Positions 1 to 8,021 of a stretch of 17,620 nt of DNA are shown here, one piece after another. Each line of letters starts with the position of its first letter. Position 1 is the stretch's first letter. The DNA is from DRTC01 sp964521025. Its GTDB lineage: Bacteria; Cloacimonadota; Cloacimonadia; Cloacimonadales; TCS61. The notes beneath the pieces were generated by a model. That model did not search any database and had not been told where the DNA came from. It worked only from the letters and a program-made list of their open reading frames with translations. The position numbers and the translations under genes are program-made. The stretch spans positions 1 through 17,620 of the forward strand of contig CAZFPK010000060.1 of assembly GCA_964521025.1 (NCBI GenBank). The letters are read 5' to 3'.

Positions 1-288
1 GAATATTTAGAAATTACTACAACATGTGGGATTCCGGAAAGTCCAAAAAGATTAAGTGGAGTAACATTATATCTTTATTATGATTTTAAGAGATTCAGAT
101 ATGTTACGGTTGATGATTATTATGATGAAATAAAAAAAGTTTTACAAAATATATTAGTTACAGAGGAAAAACTAGAAAAATATTATAAACAAAGGTACAT
201 ATATCCTCAAAGATTATATTACTACAACTTTGAAAAAATGTGTATCGATACACTATTCACTTCAAATTATAGATCAAAAATGAATTAA
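1..288 (+). CDS. C-terminal end of an unrecognised protein (5' end outside window)
   Basis: Frame 1 is open from the first base to TAA at 286-288 and gives 95 residues with no start codon required. The fragment is rich in Tyr, Lys and Asp and ends in SNYRSKMN. It has no signal, membrane segment or motif that I can assign. It is visibly more AT-rich than the genes that follow and uses AGA for arginine and TTA for leucine heavily, which may point to a different origin. It ends 44 bases before the amylase start, on the same strand. I see the open frame directly; that it is a real gene end is inferred from length and continuous coding character. Confidence 0.55.
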   Translation, partial: EYLEITTTCGIPESPKRLSGVTLYLYYDFKRFRYVTVDDYYDEIKKVLQNILVTEEKLEKYYKQRYIYPQRLYYYNFEKMCIDTLFTSNYRSKMN

Positions 289-296
289 TCAAAAAG

Positions 297-315
297 AACA
301 ACTTGGCAAGTTGTT
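297..315. promoter_or_regulatory. Perfect 19-bp palindrome upstream of the amylase gene
   Basis: AACAACTTG, one central G, then CAAGTTGTT: 9-bp arms with no mismatch. It lies between the stop of the preceding gene (288) and the GGAG ribosome binding site (324-327) of the GH13 lipoprotein. It could be an operator for a dimeric repressor or a short RNA hairpin in the leader. No T-tract follows, so it is not a typical terminator. Function is inferred from position and symmetry only. Confidence 0.45.
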
Positions 316-332
316 ATACAAATGGAGAAAAT

Positions 333-3300
333 ATGAAAAAACTATTATTAGATTTATTTGTTATCATTATCATCTTTGGTTGTGCAACTCTCGGTTTTGA
401 AGGTGGAGAAATTTCTGAAAAAGAAGAAAAAGTAACTCAAACAGTAAAAGAAAAACATTCTGAAAGGGGAATTGAATTGGTTTATAAAGATGCGACAGCA
501 ACTTCCGTTTCAGTTGCTGGAGAATTCAATAATTGGGATGCTTCCGCCAATCCGATGGAAAAAGACGACTCGAATTGGAAGATCAAACTCGATCTCGATC
601 CGGGAAAGTATGCTTATAAATTTGTCGTGAACGGAACAGATTGGATGATCGATCCGAATAATCCGGAAACTGTCGATGATGGTTATGGCGGACAGAACTC
701 GCTTTTAGTAGTTGGCAGGATTAAAAAAGTAGAGAGTAAGAAAACTTCGACATCAAAATCAGGGAATGTCGAATTTAGTTTTAAGGCACCGGACGCTGCT
801 TCGGTTCATCTTGCTGGAGATTTCAATGATTGGAATTCATCCGCCAATCCAATGAATAACGAAGAAGGAGTTTGGAAACTTTCACTCAATCTTGATCCGG
901 GAAAATATATGTATAAATTTGTCGTAAACGGAACGGATTGGAAACCAGATCCGAACAATCTGGAAACTGAAAATGATGGATACGGAGGAGAAAATTCAGT
1001 GATTACAGTGGGTGAAAAAACAGAAACAAAAAAAGTCGAAAAGAAGAGCGGAACAAAAACCGGAAATTTCCCGGTCAAATTTTCATATCAGCCCTTAATT
1101 GGTGGAAAACATGATATCTATGTGGCAGGAGATTTTAATAACTGGTCTCCGAATATGGACAAGATGGAAGAGAACAGCGGTTTGTATGAAACGACTCTTC
1201 ATCTCAAAAAAGGAAAATATGCCTACAAATTTGTGGTCGATGGAAACTGGCTGACAGATGAAAATGCAGTGGAATTTATCGAGGATGGATTCGGCGGTCA
1301 GAACTCGATTGTTTATGCCGGCAATAAATCCGATATAAATGCTCTGCATAAAGTTGAGTTCAAATATGATCCGGGCAAGATCGTAAAGGAAGTTTATCTG
1401 GTTGGTGAATTTAATGCTTGGAATCAGAAATCGGATAAAATGGAGAAAAATGAGGATGGAACTTACAGCATAACGATGCTGCTCAAAGCAGACGAATATT
1501 CCTACAAATTCCTCGAAGACGGCATGAACTGGATCACAGATAATAATGCGGAAGTTTTTGAAGACGACGGATTCGGCGGGAAAAACTCCATAAAAATCGT
1601 TGATGAAAGTTTTGATAAAGTCACGATTGAGAAAAAAGATGGTGTGATCCTGACTTATGGAATTCCCACTTCGCAATCCCTGGAAACGGTCAATCCGCTT
1701 TCTCCGACCGAGATCGAATTCAAGACGAAAGTTCATTCCGGCGATGTGGAAAAGGTTTATCTGAAGATCGCTCGTGAAAATGAAGTGATGGAAAAAGTAA
1801 CGGAAGACGGCAGTTTCGATTATTATCGCAAGATCCTCAAACTGAAAAATGAGGATGAAGAATTCGATTACTGCTTTGTATTTGAAGATGGCGGAAATGA
1901 GTATTATCTGATGGATGGAGAAATTTCCAAAACCTTTGATAAAAAGAAATTGTTCCATTATTCTAAAGAAAATGTGAAGCCGTTCTTTACTCCTGATTGG
2001 GTAAAAAAAGGTGTTATTTATCAAATCTTCATGGATCGTTTTTATAACGGAGATAAGAAGAACGACCAGGATTTTTCCGAATGGTATTATGAAGGAATCA
2101 ATATTCCTCCTGAAAAAGGAAAGAAACATAAGAAATATAAACAATATTTCCATTTTGTCGATGACTGGTATGATGTTTCCGGGTTGACGAAAAGTCCGTA
2201 TCACGAACCGAATCATGAAGGATATCAACCGGATTACAACAGTTTTTACGGCGGTGATGTGGAAGGTCTCATACAGAAACTGGATTATCTGACCGACCTC
2301 GGAATCACGATCATTTACTTCAATCCTTTATTCGAAGCAAAATCCAACCATAAATACGATGCTGTGGATTATATGAAGATAGATCCTCATTTTGGTACGA
2401 AAGCGGAATTTAAAGAACTCGTGCAGGAATGTCACAAACGCGGGATCAGGATCATTCTCGATGTTGCTTTCAATCATACAGGCGAAACTTTCTTTGCTTT
2501 TCAGGAAGGAATGAAAAACGGACCGGATTCCGAATATTATAACTGGTTTGAATGGAAAAAATGGCCCATGCCGGATCCATCCAAAACTCCCGGATTCAAA
2601 CCTTCAGATTATTATGAATGCTGGTGGGGTTTCGGAGAAATGCCGAATCTGAATTATGACCTGAGTGAACCAAATCCGGCAGAAAATGGAGCGAAAGATG
2701 TCAAACAGGCAAATCCGAATTGGAAAGTTGTGAATTACATTCTCGGTCTGGTCGATTACTGGATCGGAAAAGTAGATCTCGACGGTTTCCGTCTCGATGT
2801 TCCCAATGAAGTTCCTTTCTGGTTCTGGCAGCTTTTCCGCGAAAGAGTGAAATCCGTAAAACAAGATGCCTATCTTGTCGGAGAACTCTGGAGTAATGCT
2901 GTCGAATGGGTGAATAACGATTATTTCGATTCCGTCATGAATTACGCATATTTTAAAGATCCGGTCATGCGTTTTTTCAATATGAGAAAATGCACTGCCA
3001 AAACCTTTGATCGCGATCTCAAACCAGGACTTTTGAGTTATCCAACCCAGGCAACACAAGTGATGATGAACCTGATCGACAGTCATGATACTCATCGTTA
3101 CCTGGAATCTGCCGGAGGAGATATTTCCAGACTGAAACTCGCTGCTCTTTTCCAGATGACCTATGTGGGAACTCCGCACATCTGGTATGGCGATGAAATT
3201 GGCATGATGGGAGCACACGACCCGGATTGCCGCCGTCCTTTCAACTGGAAATACACGGAAGATAAAGAGAAAGTCGCTCTGCACAATTATTATAAGAAAC

Positions 3301-3575
3301 TGATAAAGATCAGGAAAGAGAATCCTGTTTTATATTTAGGTTCTTTCAAAACATTACTCACAAAAGGGATGGTTTACTCTTTCCAGCGAAGTTATGAAGG
3401 AACTGATATTGTCGTTGTTATTAATAATGAAGACAGTAAACAAACCATCGAACTGGAAACCGATCTGGGAATGAGAAGTGTAACTGACCTTTTAACCGGA
3501 AAGCAGTATCCTCTAACAAATGGTAAAACTCTGAAAATTGAACTCGAAGCCGGAACCGGAGCGATTCTGAAGTAA
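333..3575 (+). CDS. GH13 alpha-amylase-family lipoprotein with four tandem CBM48-like modules
   Basis: A 1080-residue predicted lipoprotein that should hydrolyse or rearrange alpha-glucans at the cell surface or in the periplasm. The ATG at 333 was chosen because GGAG lies at 324-327, five bases upstream, and because the protein then opens with a lipoprotein signal (lipobox IFGC, Cys17); the frame extends to TTG 303 without such support. Four CBM48/AMPK-like glycogen-binding modules follow at about residues 46-129, 144-228, 246-330 and 339-424. Each has a V(A/V)GEFNxW-type start, a YKFVVNG-type core and a DG(Y/F)GGxNS end, and they are joined by Lys/Ser/Thr-rich linkers. A further beta-rich domain (about 435-550) precedes the GH13 barrel. 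Conserved GH13 regions are DVAFNH (710-715), GFRLDV with nucleophile Asp822, GELW with acid/base Glu851 and DSHDTHR with Asp919. The catalytic region resembles the neopullulanase/cyclomaltodextrinase type. Exact substrate is not resolved. Confidence 0.93.
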   Translation: MKKLLLDLFVIIIIFGCATLGFEGGEISEKEEKVTQTVKEKHSERGIELVYKDATATSVSVAGEFNNWDASANPMEKDDSNWKIKLDLDPGKYAYKFVVNGTDWMIDPNNPETVDDGYGGQNSLLVVGRIKKVESKKTSTSKSGNVEFSFKAPDAASVHLAGDFNDWNSSANPMNNEEGVWKLSLNLDPGKYMYKFVVNGTDWKPDPNNLETENDGYGGENSVITVGEKTETKKVEKKSGTKTGNFPVKFSYQPLIGGKHDIYVAGDFNNWSPNMDKMEENSGLYETTLHLKKGKYAYKFVVDGNWLTDENAVEFIEDGFGGQNSIVYAGNKSDINALHKVEFKYDPGKIVKEVYLVGEFNAWNQKSDKMEKNEDGTYSITMLLKADEYSYKFLEDGMNWITDNNAEVFEDDGFGGKNSIKIVDESFDKVTIEKKDGVILTYGIPTSQSLETVNPLSPTEIEFKTKVHSGDVEKVYLKIARENEVMEKVTEDGSFDYYRKILKLKNEDEEFDYCFVFEDGGNEYYLMDGEISKTFDKKKLFHYSKENVKPFFTPDWVKKGVIYQIFMDRFYNGDKKNDQDFSEWYYEGINIPPEKGKKHKKYKQYFHFVDDWYDVSGLTKSPYHEPNHEGYQPDYNSFYGGDVEGLIQKLDYLTDLGITIIYFNPLFEAKSNHKYDAVDYMKIDPHFGTKAEFKELVQECHKRGIRIILDVAFNHTGETFFAFQEGMKNGPDSEYYNWFEWKKWPMPDPSKTPGFKPSDYYECWWGFGEMPNLNYDLSEPNPAENGAKDVKQANPNWKVVNYILGLVDYWIGKVDLDGFRLDVPNEVPFWFWQLFRERVKSVKQDAYLVGELWSNAVEWVNNDYFDSVMNYAYFKDPVMRFFNMRKCTAKTFDRDLKPGLLSYPTQATQVMMNLIDSHDTHRYLESAGGDISRLKLAALFQMTYVGTPHIWYGDEIGMMGAHDPDCRRPFNWKYTEDKEKVALHNYYKKLIKIRKENPVLYLGSFKTLLTKGMVYSFQRSYEGTDIVVVINNEDSKQTIELETDLGMRSVTDLLTGKQYPLTNGKTLKIELEAGTGAILK

Positions 3576-3610
3576 TTGAATATAATGAAATTATAAAACC
3601 TTTTGAAAAC

Positions 3611-3698
3611 GATACTTATCATTTTCTTGATAGATTCTTATCTTTTCCTCTAACGATACTCATCTTTTAATAAATAGAAACTTATCTTTTCGGGAAAG
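3611..3698. repeat. Four-copy 22-bp-period repeat upstream of the TPR gene
   Basis: Four consecutive 22-base units start at 3611, 3633, 3655 and 3677. Each begins GA(T/A)(A/T)CT(T/C)ATC and continues with a T-run; the consensus is GATACTTATCTTTTC followed by seven variable bases. Spacing is exactly 22 bases three times, about two helical turns. The last unit runs into the GGGAAAG that serves as ribosome binding site for the gene at 3701. It may be an array of activator or repressor sites on one helix face, or a minisatellite. The rest of the 3576-3700 gap shows no hairpin terminator. Confidence 0.7.
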
Positions 3699-3700
3699 AC

Positions 3701-5038
3701 ATGATTTTGAAATTTTATCAAACATCATTTATTCTACTAATCCTCTTTATTAATTCTATTTATATTTCTGCGGATGACAATCTGGACCTTTACGAATTCC
3801 GCAGTGAAAGTTACAAATCCGCCGCCGAAGCAGTGATCATCACTTTCGAAGGAAAAACCTATAATCTCAAAGATAAGAAATCCTTTATTGATTTTGTCAG
3901 AACTTTCAGTAAATATTCCTTTTTGCATAAAAAATTCATCTCTTTTTATGAAAGAACAATTTCCGATATCAGGAAAATGCTGGATACACGAGAAAATGTT
4001 TCAAATCAGGATTTATATAAACAACTTTTTCATATCTTCAGTTCTAAAAGCAAATATGGAAATCATTTAGCAGAGATCGAGACGAATTTTGATAAACTGA
4101 TTTCCGAGAAATTAAAATTACTGGAAGAGATAGAGCGTCTGCATAATGAATCTTTTAATCCCAAATTCCAGGAACTGCTTTTTTTGATCACAGACTACTT
4201 ACAATTCCATCAATACAGAGACATTCACCAATATTGCGATGAATTCCAAACAGATTCCAAAATCGAAAAAGCAAATATCTATTATTTACAAGCATCCGTA
4301 TATTTCCTGACTTTCAATTTTGAAGATTCAGAAACTCTCATAAAACTTGCTCTAACAAATGAGCCTGAAAATACTTTTTTCCTGAAATTTTACGGCTATC
4401 TCCTGAATGATATCGGTGAAATTGACAAAGCGATCGAATATAATAAAAAGGCTTTGGAAATCGATTTGAAAAAAGAAAATGCAGATCCGAAGATTTCAGC
4501 GTCAAATTATAATAATATCGGAGCTTCCTATTACAAGCAGAAAAAATATGTAATTGCTATCGAATACTATCAGAAAGCTTTGGAAATATCGCGGCTGGAT
4601 GCAGATGAAGGAAATCCTTCAACTGCTCGTTATTATAATGATGTTGCCTTAGCTTATGATAAGAACAAGGATTTCAAGCAGGCAATCGAGAACTATCAAA
4701 AAGCGATCGAAATCGATACAAGAACTGTTGGAGAAGAAAATATTATTACAGCGACGAACTACAATAATATCGGATCGGCATATTTTAATTTGCAGGATTT
4801 TAAAAAAGCAATCGAATATTTTGAGAAAGCAATTGAGATCGATCTGAAAACAGTTGGTAAAAATAACCGCAATACTGCTTCTCATTACGGAAATCTTGGT
4901 TTTGCATATTTGAAAAATAATGACAAAGATAATGCCGAGAAAAATTTTAAGAATGTTATCAAGATCAGCAAAAAACTGAAGATCTTCGATTGGGTTAGTT
5001 TTTTTGAGCAAAAGGTCGTTCAAATTCAGAATAATTAA
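3701..5038 (+). CDS. Secreted tetratricopeptide-repeat protein
   Basis: A 445-residue protein with an N-terminal signal peptide (residues 1-24, hydrophobic core followed by YISA and then Asp). An alpha-helical, Lys/Glu-rich middle section of unknown fold covers about 25-190. The C-terminal half carries TPR units of the 42-residue kinesin-light-chain type: the motif (N/R/H)Y(N/G)N(I/L)G-like recurs at about residues 269, 311, 354 and 396, each followed by AIExYxKAxEI. A less regular unit starts near 200. TPRs mediate protein-protein contacts, so this is probably a periplasmic or surface scaffold; no partner can be named. GGGAAAG at 3692-3698 precedes the ATG. It sits between the amylase and the GH130 genes on the same strand but has its own 22-bp-repeat leader, so separate regulation is plausible. 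Confidence 0.85.
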   Translation: MILKFYQTSFILLILFINSIYISADDNLDLYEFRSESYKSAAEAVIITFEGKTYNLKDKKSFIDFVRTFSKYSFLHKKFISFYERTISDIRKMLDTRENVSNQDLYKQLFHIFSSKSKYGNHLAEIETNFDKLISEKLKLLEEIERLHNESFNPKFQELLFLITDYLQFHQYRDIHQYCDEFQTDSKIEKANIYYLQASVYFLTFNFEDSETLIKLALTNEPENTFFLKFYGYLLNDIGEIDKAIEYNKKALEIDLKKENADPKISASNYNNIGASYYKQKKYVIAIEYYQKALEISRLDADEGNPSTARYYNDVALAYDKNKDFKQAIENYQKAIEIDTRTVGEENIITATNYNNIGSAYFNLQDFKKAIEYFEKAIEIDLKTVGKNNRNTASHYGNLGFAYLKNNDKDNAEKNFKNVIKISKKLKIFDWVSFFEQKVVQIQNN

Positions 5039-5055
5039 TGTCATAAGGAAAATCT

Positions 5056-5109
5056 GTGCAGCGAAACAAAAACAACCCGATCATAACCAGAAAAGACAAT
5101 CCGAAATTG
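5056..5109 (+). pseudogene. 5' remnant of a second GH130 gene
   Basis: From GTG at 5056 the frame encodes QRNKNNPIITRKD after the start, which matches QRNPNNPILTRKD at the N-terminus of the intact GH130 protein beginning at 5313. Twelve of the first fourteen residues agree, counting the start. An AAGGA ribosome binding site lies at 5045-5049. Similarity stops near 5100; the frame then runs through a palindromic repeat and ends at TGA 5149-5151. This looks like a duplicated or paralogous gene start truncated next to a repeat. It could be an independent short peptide, but the collinear match to the neighbour makes a remnant more likely. Confidence 0.7.
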
Positions 5110-5145
5110 GACTCGACTTCACAGCGAAGCGGTGGAGTTGAGAAC
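5109..5145. repeat. REP-like palindrome, family A, copy 1
   Basis: Left arm GGACTCGACTTCAC (5109-5122) and right arm GTGGAGTTGAGAAC (5132-5145) pair over 12 of 14 positions if G.T wobbles are allowed, around a 9-base loop. The left arm shares GGACTCGACTT with the palindrome at 10483-10526. It directly follows the truncated GH130 remnant. Confidence 0.6.
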
Positions 5146-5201
5146 AATTGAATATCCAATCCGTCAAAAGCCGGACAAGTATCGAAGAAGAAATTTCCAA
5201 T

Positions 5202-5236
5202 GAGAAAGGAGAATGGAGAATGGAGAAAGGAGAAGG
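5202..5236 (+). repeat. Heptamer tandem repeat (GAGAAWG)5
   Basis: Five adjacent heptamers, GAGAAAG, GAGAATG, GAGAATG, GAGAAAG and GAGAAGG, form an almost pure purine strand that continues as AG-rich sequence to about 5250. It resembles short tandemly repeated heptamers known from other bacterial intergenic regions. The rest of the 5152-5312 gap shows no gene. Confidence 0.6.
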
Positions 5237-5312
5237 GAAAAGATGAAAAAGGAAATAATGAAAATATGAAGTTAATTCTTTGAAATAATTATAATACAAT
5301 GTGGGAATTTTA

Positions 5313-6275
5313 ATGCAGCGAAATCCAAACAACCCAATTTTAACCAGGAAAGACATCCTCGAAATAAAACCGGATCTGGTAGATGTAACTTCCGTGTTCA
5401 ATCCCGGAGCAATTAAATTCCATGATAAATATCTATTGATGCTGCGAGTTCAGAACAGAGCGCGAGAAACATATTTCATGATAGCGGAAAGCGAGAACGG
5501 AGTCGATTTTAAAGTGGAAAAAAGATTCATCGAATGGAACGGTCTGGAAAAAGTTCAGGAAAGAATTTTTCACATTTATGATCCACGAATTACTCGAATT
5601 TCACAAATAAAAGATGATTTTTTTATCATGTACGCCATGGACCTGGAATCGGGCTGCAAACTCGGTTTAGGAAAAACAGACGACTTCAAGAATTTTGAAT
5701 TTTTAGGAATAGTTTCGGAAGAAGATAACCGGAATGGAGTTCTATTTCCAGAAAAAGTGAATGGGAAATTTCTGCGGCTGGATCGTCCCAACAAAGTTCA
5801 ACTCGAAAATGGACCTTTAACAGGAAATGCTATCTGGCTTTCGGAATCTGACGATCTTATTAATTGGAAACCGGTCAAAGAATTGTTCAAAGGCAGGGAT
5901 CATTATTGGGATGAAATGATCGGTGCTGGTCCTCCTCCTGTTAAAACCAGAAAAGGCTGGCTCTGTGTTTATCATGGAATTGCCATGCATTATCAACCGA
6001 TCTATCAAGCTGGAGTTTTCCTGCTCGATTTGAAAGATCCTTCGAAAGTTATTGCTCGCGGCAGATTCAATATCCTCGAACCGCGAGAACTTTACGAAAC
6101 TGTCGGACAGGTGCCGAATGTGGTCTTTCCAACGGGAATGATTATTGAGAATTTTGATAGAGAAAGATTTGCGATAGATGACAGCGAAGTAAAGATTTAT
6201 TATGGAGCTGCAGATACTGTTATTGGTCTGGCGGAAACAACGATAGGAGAACTAATTGGAAATAGTTTTAATTAA
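5313..6275 (+). CDS. GH130 family glycoside phosphorylase (mannoside-type)
   Basis: A 320-residue cytoplasmic protein without signal peptide, of normal length for GH130. The family uses inorganic phosphate to cleave beta-mannosides and releases mannose 1-phosphate, though some members are hydrolases. Family features in order: VFNPGAI near residue 30, YDPR (89-92) whose Asp90 sits where the general acid is expected, GLGKTDDFKNFEFLG, a NRNGVLFPEK(x)nGKFLRLDRP-type segment, GAGPPPVKTRKGW, EPRELYETVGQVPNVVFPTG and YYGAADTVIGLAET. The ATG at 5313 is preferred to GTG 5301 because GGGA at 5303-5306 is correctly spaced for it, and because the duplicated remnant at 5056 starts at the same codon. The substrate cannot be fixed from sequence alone. 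Confidence 0.9.
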   Translation: MQRNPNNPILTRKDILEIKPDLVDVTSVFNPGAIKFHDKYLLMLRVQNRARETYFMIAESENGVDFKVEKRFIEWNGLEKVQERIFHIYDPRITRISQIKDDFFIMYAMDLESGCKLGLGKTDDFKNFEFLGIVSEEDNRNGVLFPEKVNGKFLRLDRPNKVQLENGPLTGNAIWLSESDDLINWKPVKELFKGRDHYWDEMIGAGPPPVKTRKGWLCVYHGIAMHYQPIYQAGVFLLDLKDPSKVIARGRFNILEPRELYETVGQVPNVVFPTGMIIENFDRERFAIDDSEVKIYYGAADTVIGLAETTIGELIGNSFN

Positions 6276-6330
6276 ACCATTTCTAATATAAATTAATAAT
6301 TATCTTACTAATAAAAAAATGGAGAAATAA

Positions 6331-7512
6331 ATGAAAACAAAAAAACTGAAATTCGATTCCAAACTGATCCATTCCGGTCACTTCAAAGACAAATTCCACA
6401 GCGTTTCCGTGCCCATCTATCAAACATCAACCTTTGCTTTTGAAAATGCTGAACATGGAGCTGCCTGTTTTGCCGGAGAAGCGGATGGATACATCTACAC
6501 GCGTTTGGGAAATCCAACAGTGAAGGCTTTGGAAGACTGCATTGCCGATTTGGAAAACGGTTTTGGCGGAATCGCAACCGCCTCCGGAATGGGAGCGGTT
6601 ACCACTATTTATATGACCTTTTTGGGAAACGGAGCCCACATCATCTGCAGCGATGCGGTTTACGGACCTTCCCGCACGGTCCTGGAAACTCTTTTTACCA
6701 AATTTGGAGTGGAAGTCAGTATTGTCGATTCCACCAAAATTGAGAACATCAAAAATGCAATCAAACCGAATACAAAACTGCTCTTCATTGAAACTCCTGC
6801 TAATCCGACCATAAAACTGACCGATATTAAAGCCTGTTCGGAATTGACTAAAAAGAACGATATTTTATTGGCTGTGGATAATACTTTTTCCAGTCCGTAT
6901 TTACAGAATCCAATCGCTTTAGGTGCGGATATCGTTATTCATTCTCTCACCAAGTTTTTGAACGGACACGCTGATATTGTAGGCGGGATCATCATTACTG
7001 CTGCAGAAAAATTGTATAAGAAACTGAAGCCGGTGATGACAAATATGGGACCGAATATCGATCCTCATCAGGCATATATGGTTTACCGCGGCATTAAAAC
7101 TCTGGGAGTACGAATGGAACGAGCGCAAGCCAATGCAATGCAGATCGCCAGGTTCCTGGAAGCTCATCCCAAAGTGGAATGGATCCTCTATCCGGGTTTG
7201 GAATCGCATCCGCAATATGAACTGGCAAATAGGCAGATGAGCGGTTTCGGAGCAATGTTCAGTTTTGGATTGAAAGGCGGATTTGAAGCAGGGAAAACAC
7301 TGATCAACAATGTTAAACTGGCAACTCTGGCGGTTTCTCTCGGCGGAGTGGAAACACTCATCCAGCATCCGGCTTCGATGACACATTCCAAGGTGAGTGA
7401 AGAAGGAAAGAAAAGTGCAGGCATCACCGATGATATGATCCGGTATTCTGTGGGAATTGAAAATGTTGATGATTTAATAGCTGATTTGGAGCAAGCGTTA
7501 GAGAAGATATGA
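6331..7512 (+). CDS. PLP-dependent Cys/Met metabolism enzyme (methionine gamma-lyase-like)
   Basis: A 393-residue fold-type I PLP enzyme of the cystathionine gamma-synthase/gamma-lyase family. Visible are YTRLGNPT (Tyr56 and Arg58, phosphate contacts from the partner subunit), VYGPS (Tyr111 stacking on PLP), the VDNTF segment, SLTKFLNGH with Schiff-base Lys208, SLGGVETLIQHPASMTHS and IRYSVGIE with carboxylate-binding Arg371. Overall it most resembles methionine gamma-lyases, yet the residue corresponding to their specificity Cys (after TyrGly) is Pro113. It may therefore act as a cystathionine gamma-lyase, O-acylhomoserine-using enzyme or a broad gamma-lyase. GGAG at 6321-6324 precedes the ATG. 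The stop overlaps the start of the next gene (ATGA), so the two are probably co-translated. Confidence 0.9.
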   Translation: MKTKKLKFDSKLIHSGHFKDKFHSVSVPIYQTSTFAFENAEHGAACFAGEADGYIYTRLGNPTVKALEDCIADLENGFGGIATASGMGAVTTIYMTFLGNGAHIICSDAVYGPSRTVLETLFTKFGVEVSIVDSTKIENIKNAIKPNTKLLFIETPANPTIKLTDIKACSELTKKNDILLAVDNTFSSPYLQNPIALGADIVIHSLTKFLNGHADIVGGIIITAAEKLYKKLKPVMTNMGPNIDPHQAYMVYRGIKTLGVRMERAQANAMQIARFLEAHPKVEWILYPGLESHPQYELANRQMSGFGAMFSFGLKGGFEAGKTLINNVKLATLAVSLGGVETLIQHPASMTHSKVSEEGKKSAGITDDMIRYSVGIENVDDLIADLEQALEKI

Positions 7513-8021
7513 ACCAAATTAACATAACCTATCATAAAACCGGGATCGGAGAAATGATCTTCGGCTCTTTTAAAGGAAAGTTATGCCTGCTGGATTTCCG
7601 CTATCGAAAAATGAGAAATACTGTTGATAACAGACTTAAGAAAGGATTGAACGCTGAATTTTTCAAAAAAGAAGATGATATTATCACAAAAACCAAGCAG
7701 CAACTGGATGAATATCTGAAAGGTGAACGAAAAGAATTTGATATTCCGCTTCTAACTGTTGGGACGGATTTCCAAAAAAGCGTGTGGAATGCCTTGCTGA
7801 AGATTCCTTACGGAACAACATCTTCATATCTGCAAATCGCAAAAAATATTAACAAACCAAATGCCGTGCGAGCTGTTGCCAGTGCCAACGGAGCGAATGC
7901 GATCGGAATAATCATTCCCTGTCATCGCATTATCGGGACAAATGGAGAACTTACAGGTTACGGTGGTGGATTGGCTGTGAAAAAGCGGTTGTTGAAGTTG
8001 GAAAAAAACGAAAAATTATAA
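7509..8021 (+). CDS. ogt: Methylated-DNA--protein-cysteine methyltransferase
   Basis: A 170-residue DNA-repair protein that removes alkyl groups from O6-alkylguanine by transfer to its own cysteine. The C-terminal domain carries FQKSVWNAL, IPYGTTSSY, the RAVASANGAN helix with the arginine finger, the active-site motif IIPCHRIIG (acceptor Cys138) and NGELTGYGGGL. The N-terminal part is short, like single-function Ogt proteins rather than Ada. The ATG overlaps the upstream lyase stop by 4 bp, which implies translational coupling. Coupling of a sulfur-amino-acid enzyme to an alkyl-repair protein is suggestive, since both touch methyl and thiol chemistry, but may be a chance arrangement. Confidence 0.95.
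   Translation: MNQINITYHKTGIGEMIFGSFKGKLCLLDFRYRKMRNTVDNRLKKGLNAEFFKKEDDIITKTKQQLDEYLKGERKEFDIPLLTVGTDFQKSVWNALLKIPYGTTSSYLQIAKNINKPNAVRAVASANGANAIGIIIPCHRIIGTNGELTGYGGGLAVKKRLLKLEKNEKL

Noticed and set aside
240..253. Perfect 14-bp palindrome GTGTATCGATACAC
   Set aside because: It lies inside the coding end of the first gene and is short enough to occur by chance.
303..332. Upstream TTG start for the amylase gene
   Set aside because: It would add ten residues before a clear lipoprotein signal and lies within the 19-bp palindrome; ATG 333 has the GGAG site.
1095..2228. Long minus-strand open frame inside the amylase gene
   Set aside because: It is antisense to a strongly supported GH13 protein, has low-complexity Phe/Ile-rich content and no ribosome binding site; it mirrors codon bias of the real gene.
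6276..6330. SAM or other riboswitch upstream of the sulfur-amino-acid lyase
   Set aside because: The gap is only 55 AT-rich bases and holds no structured leader.
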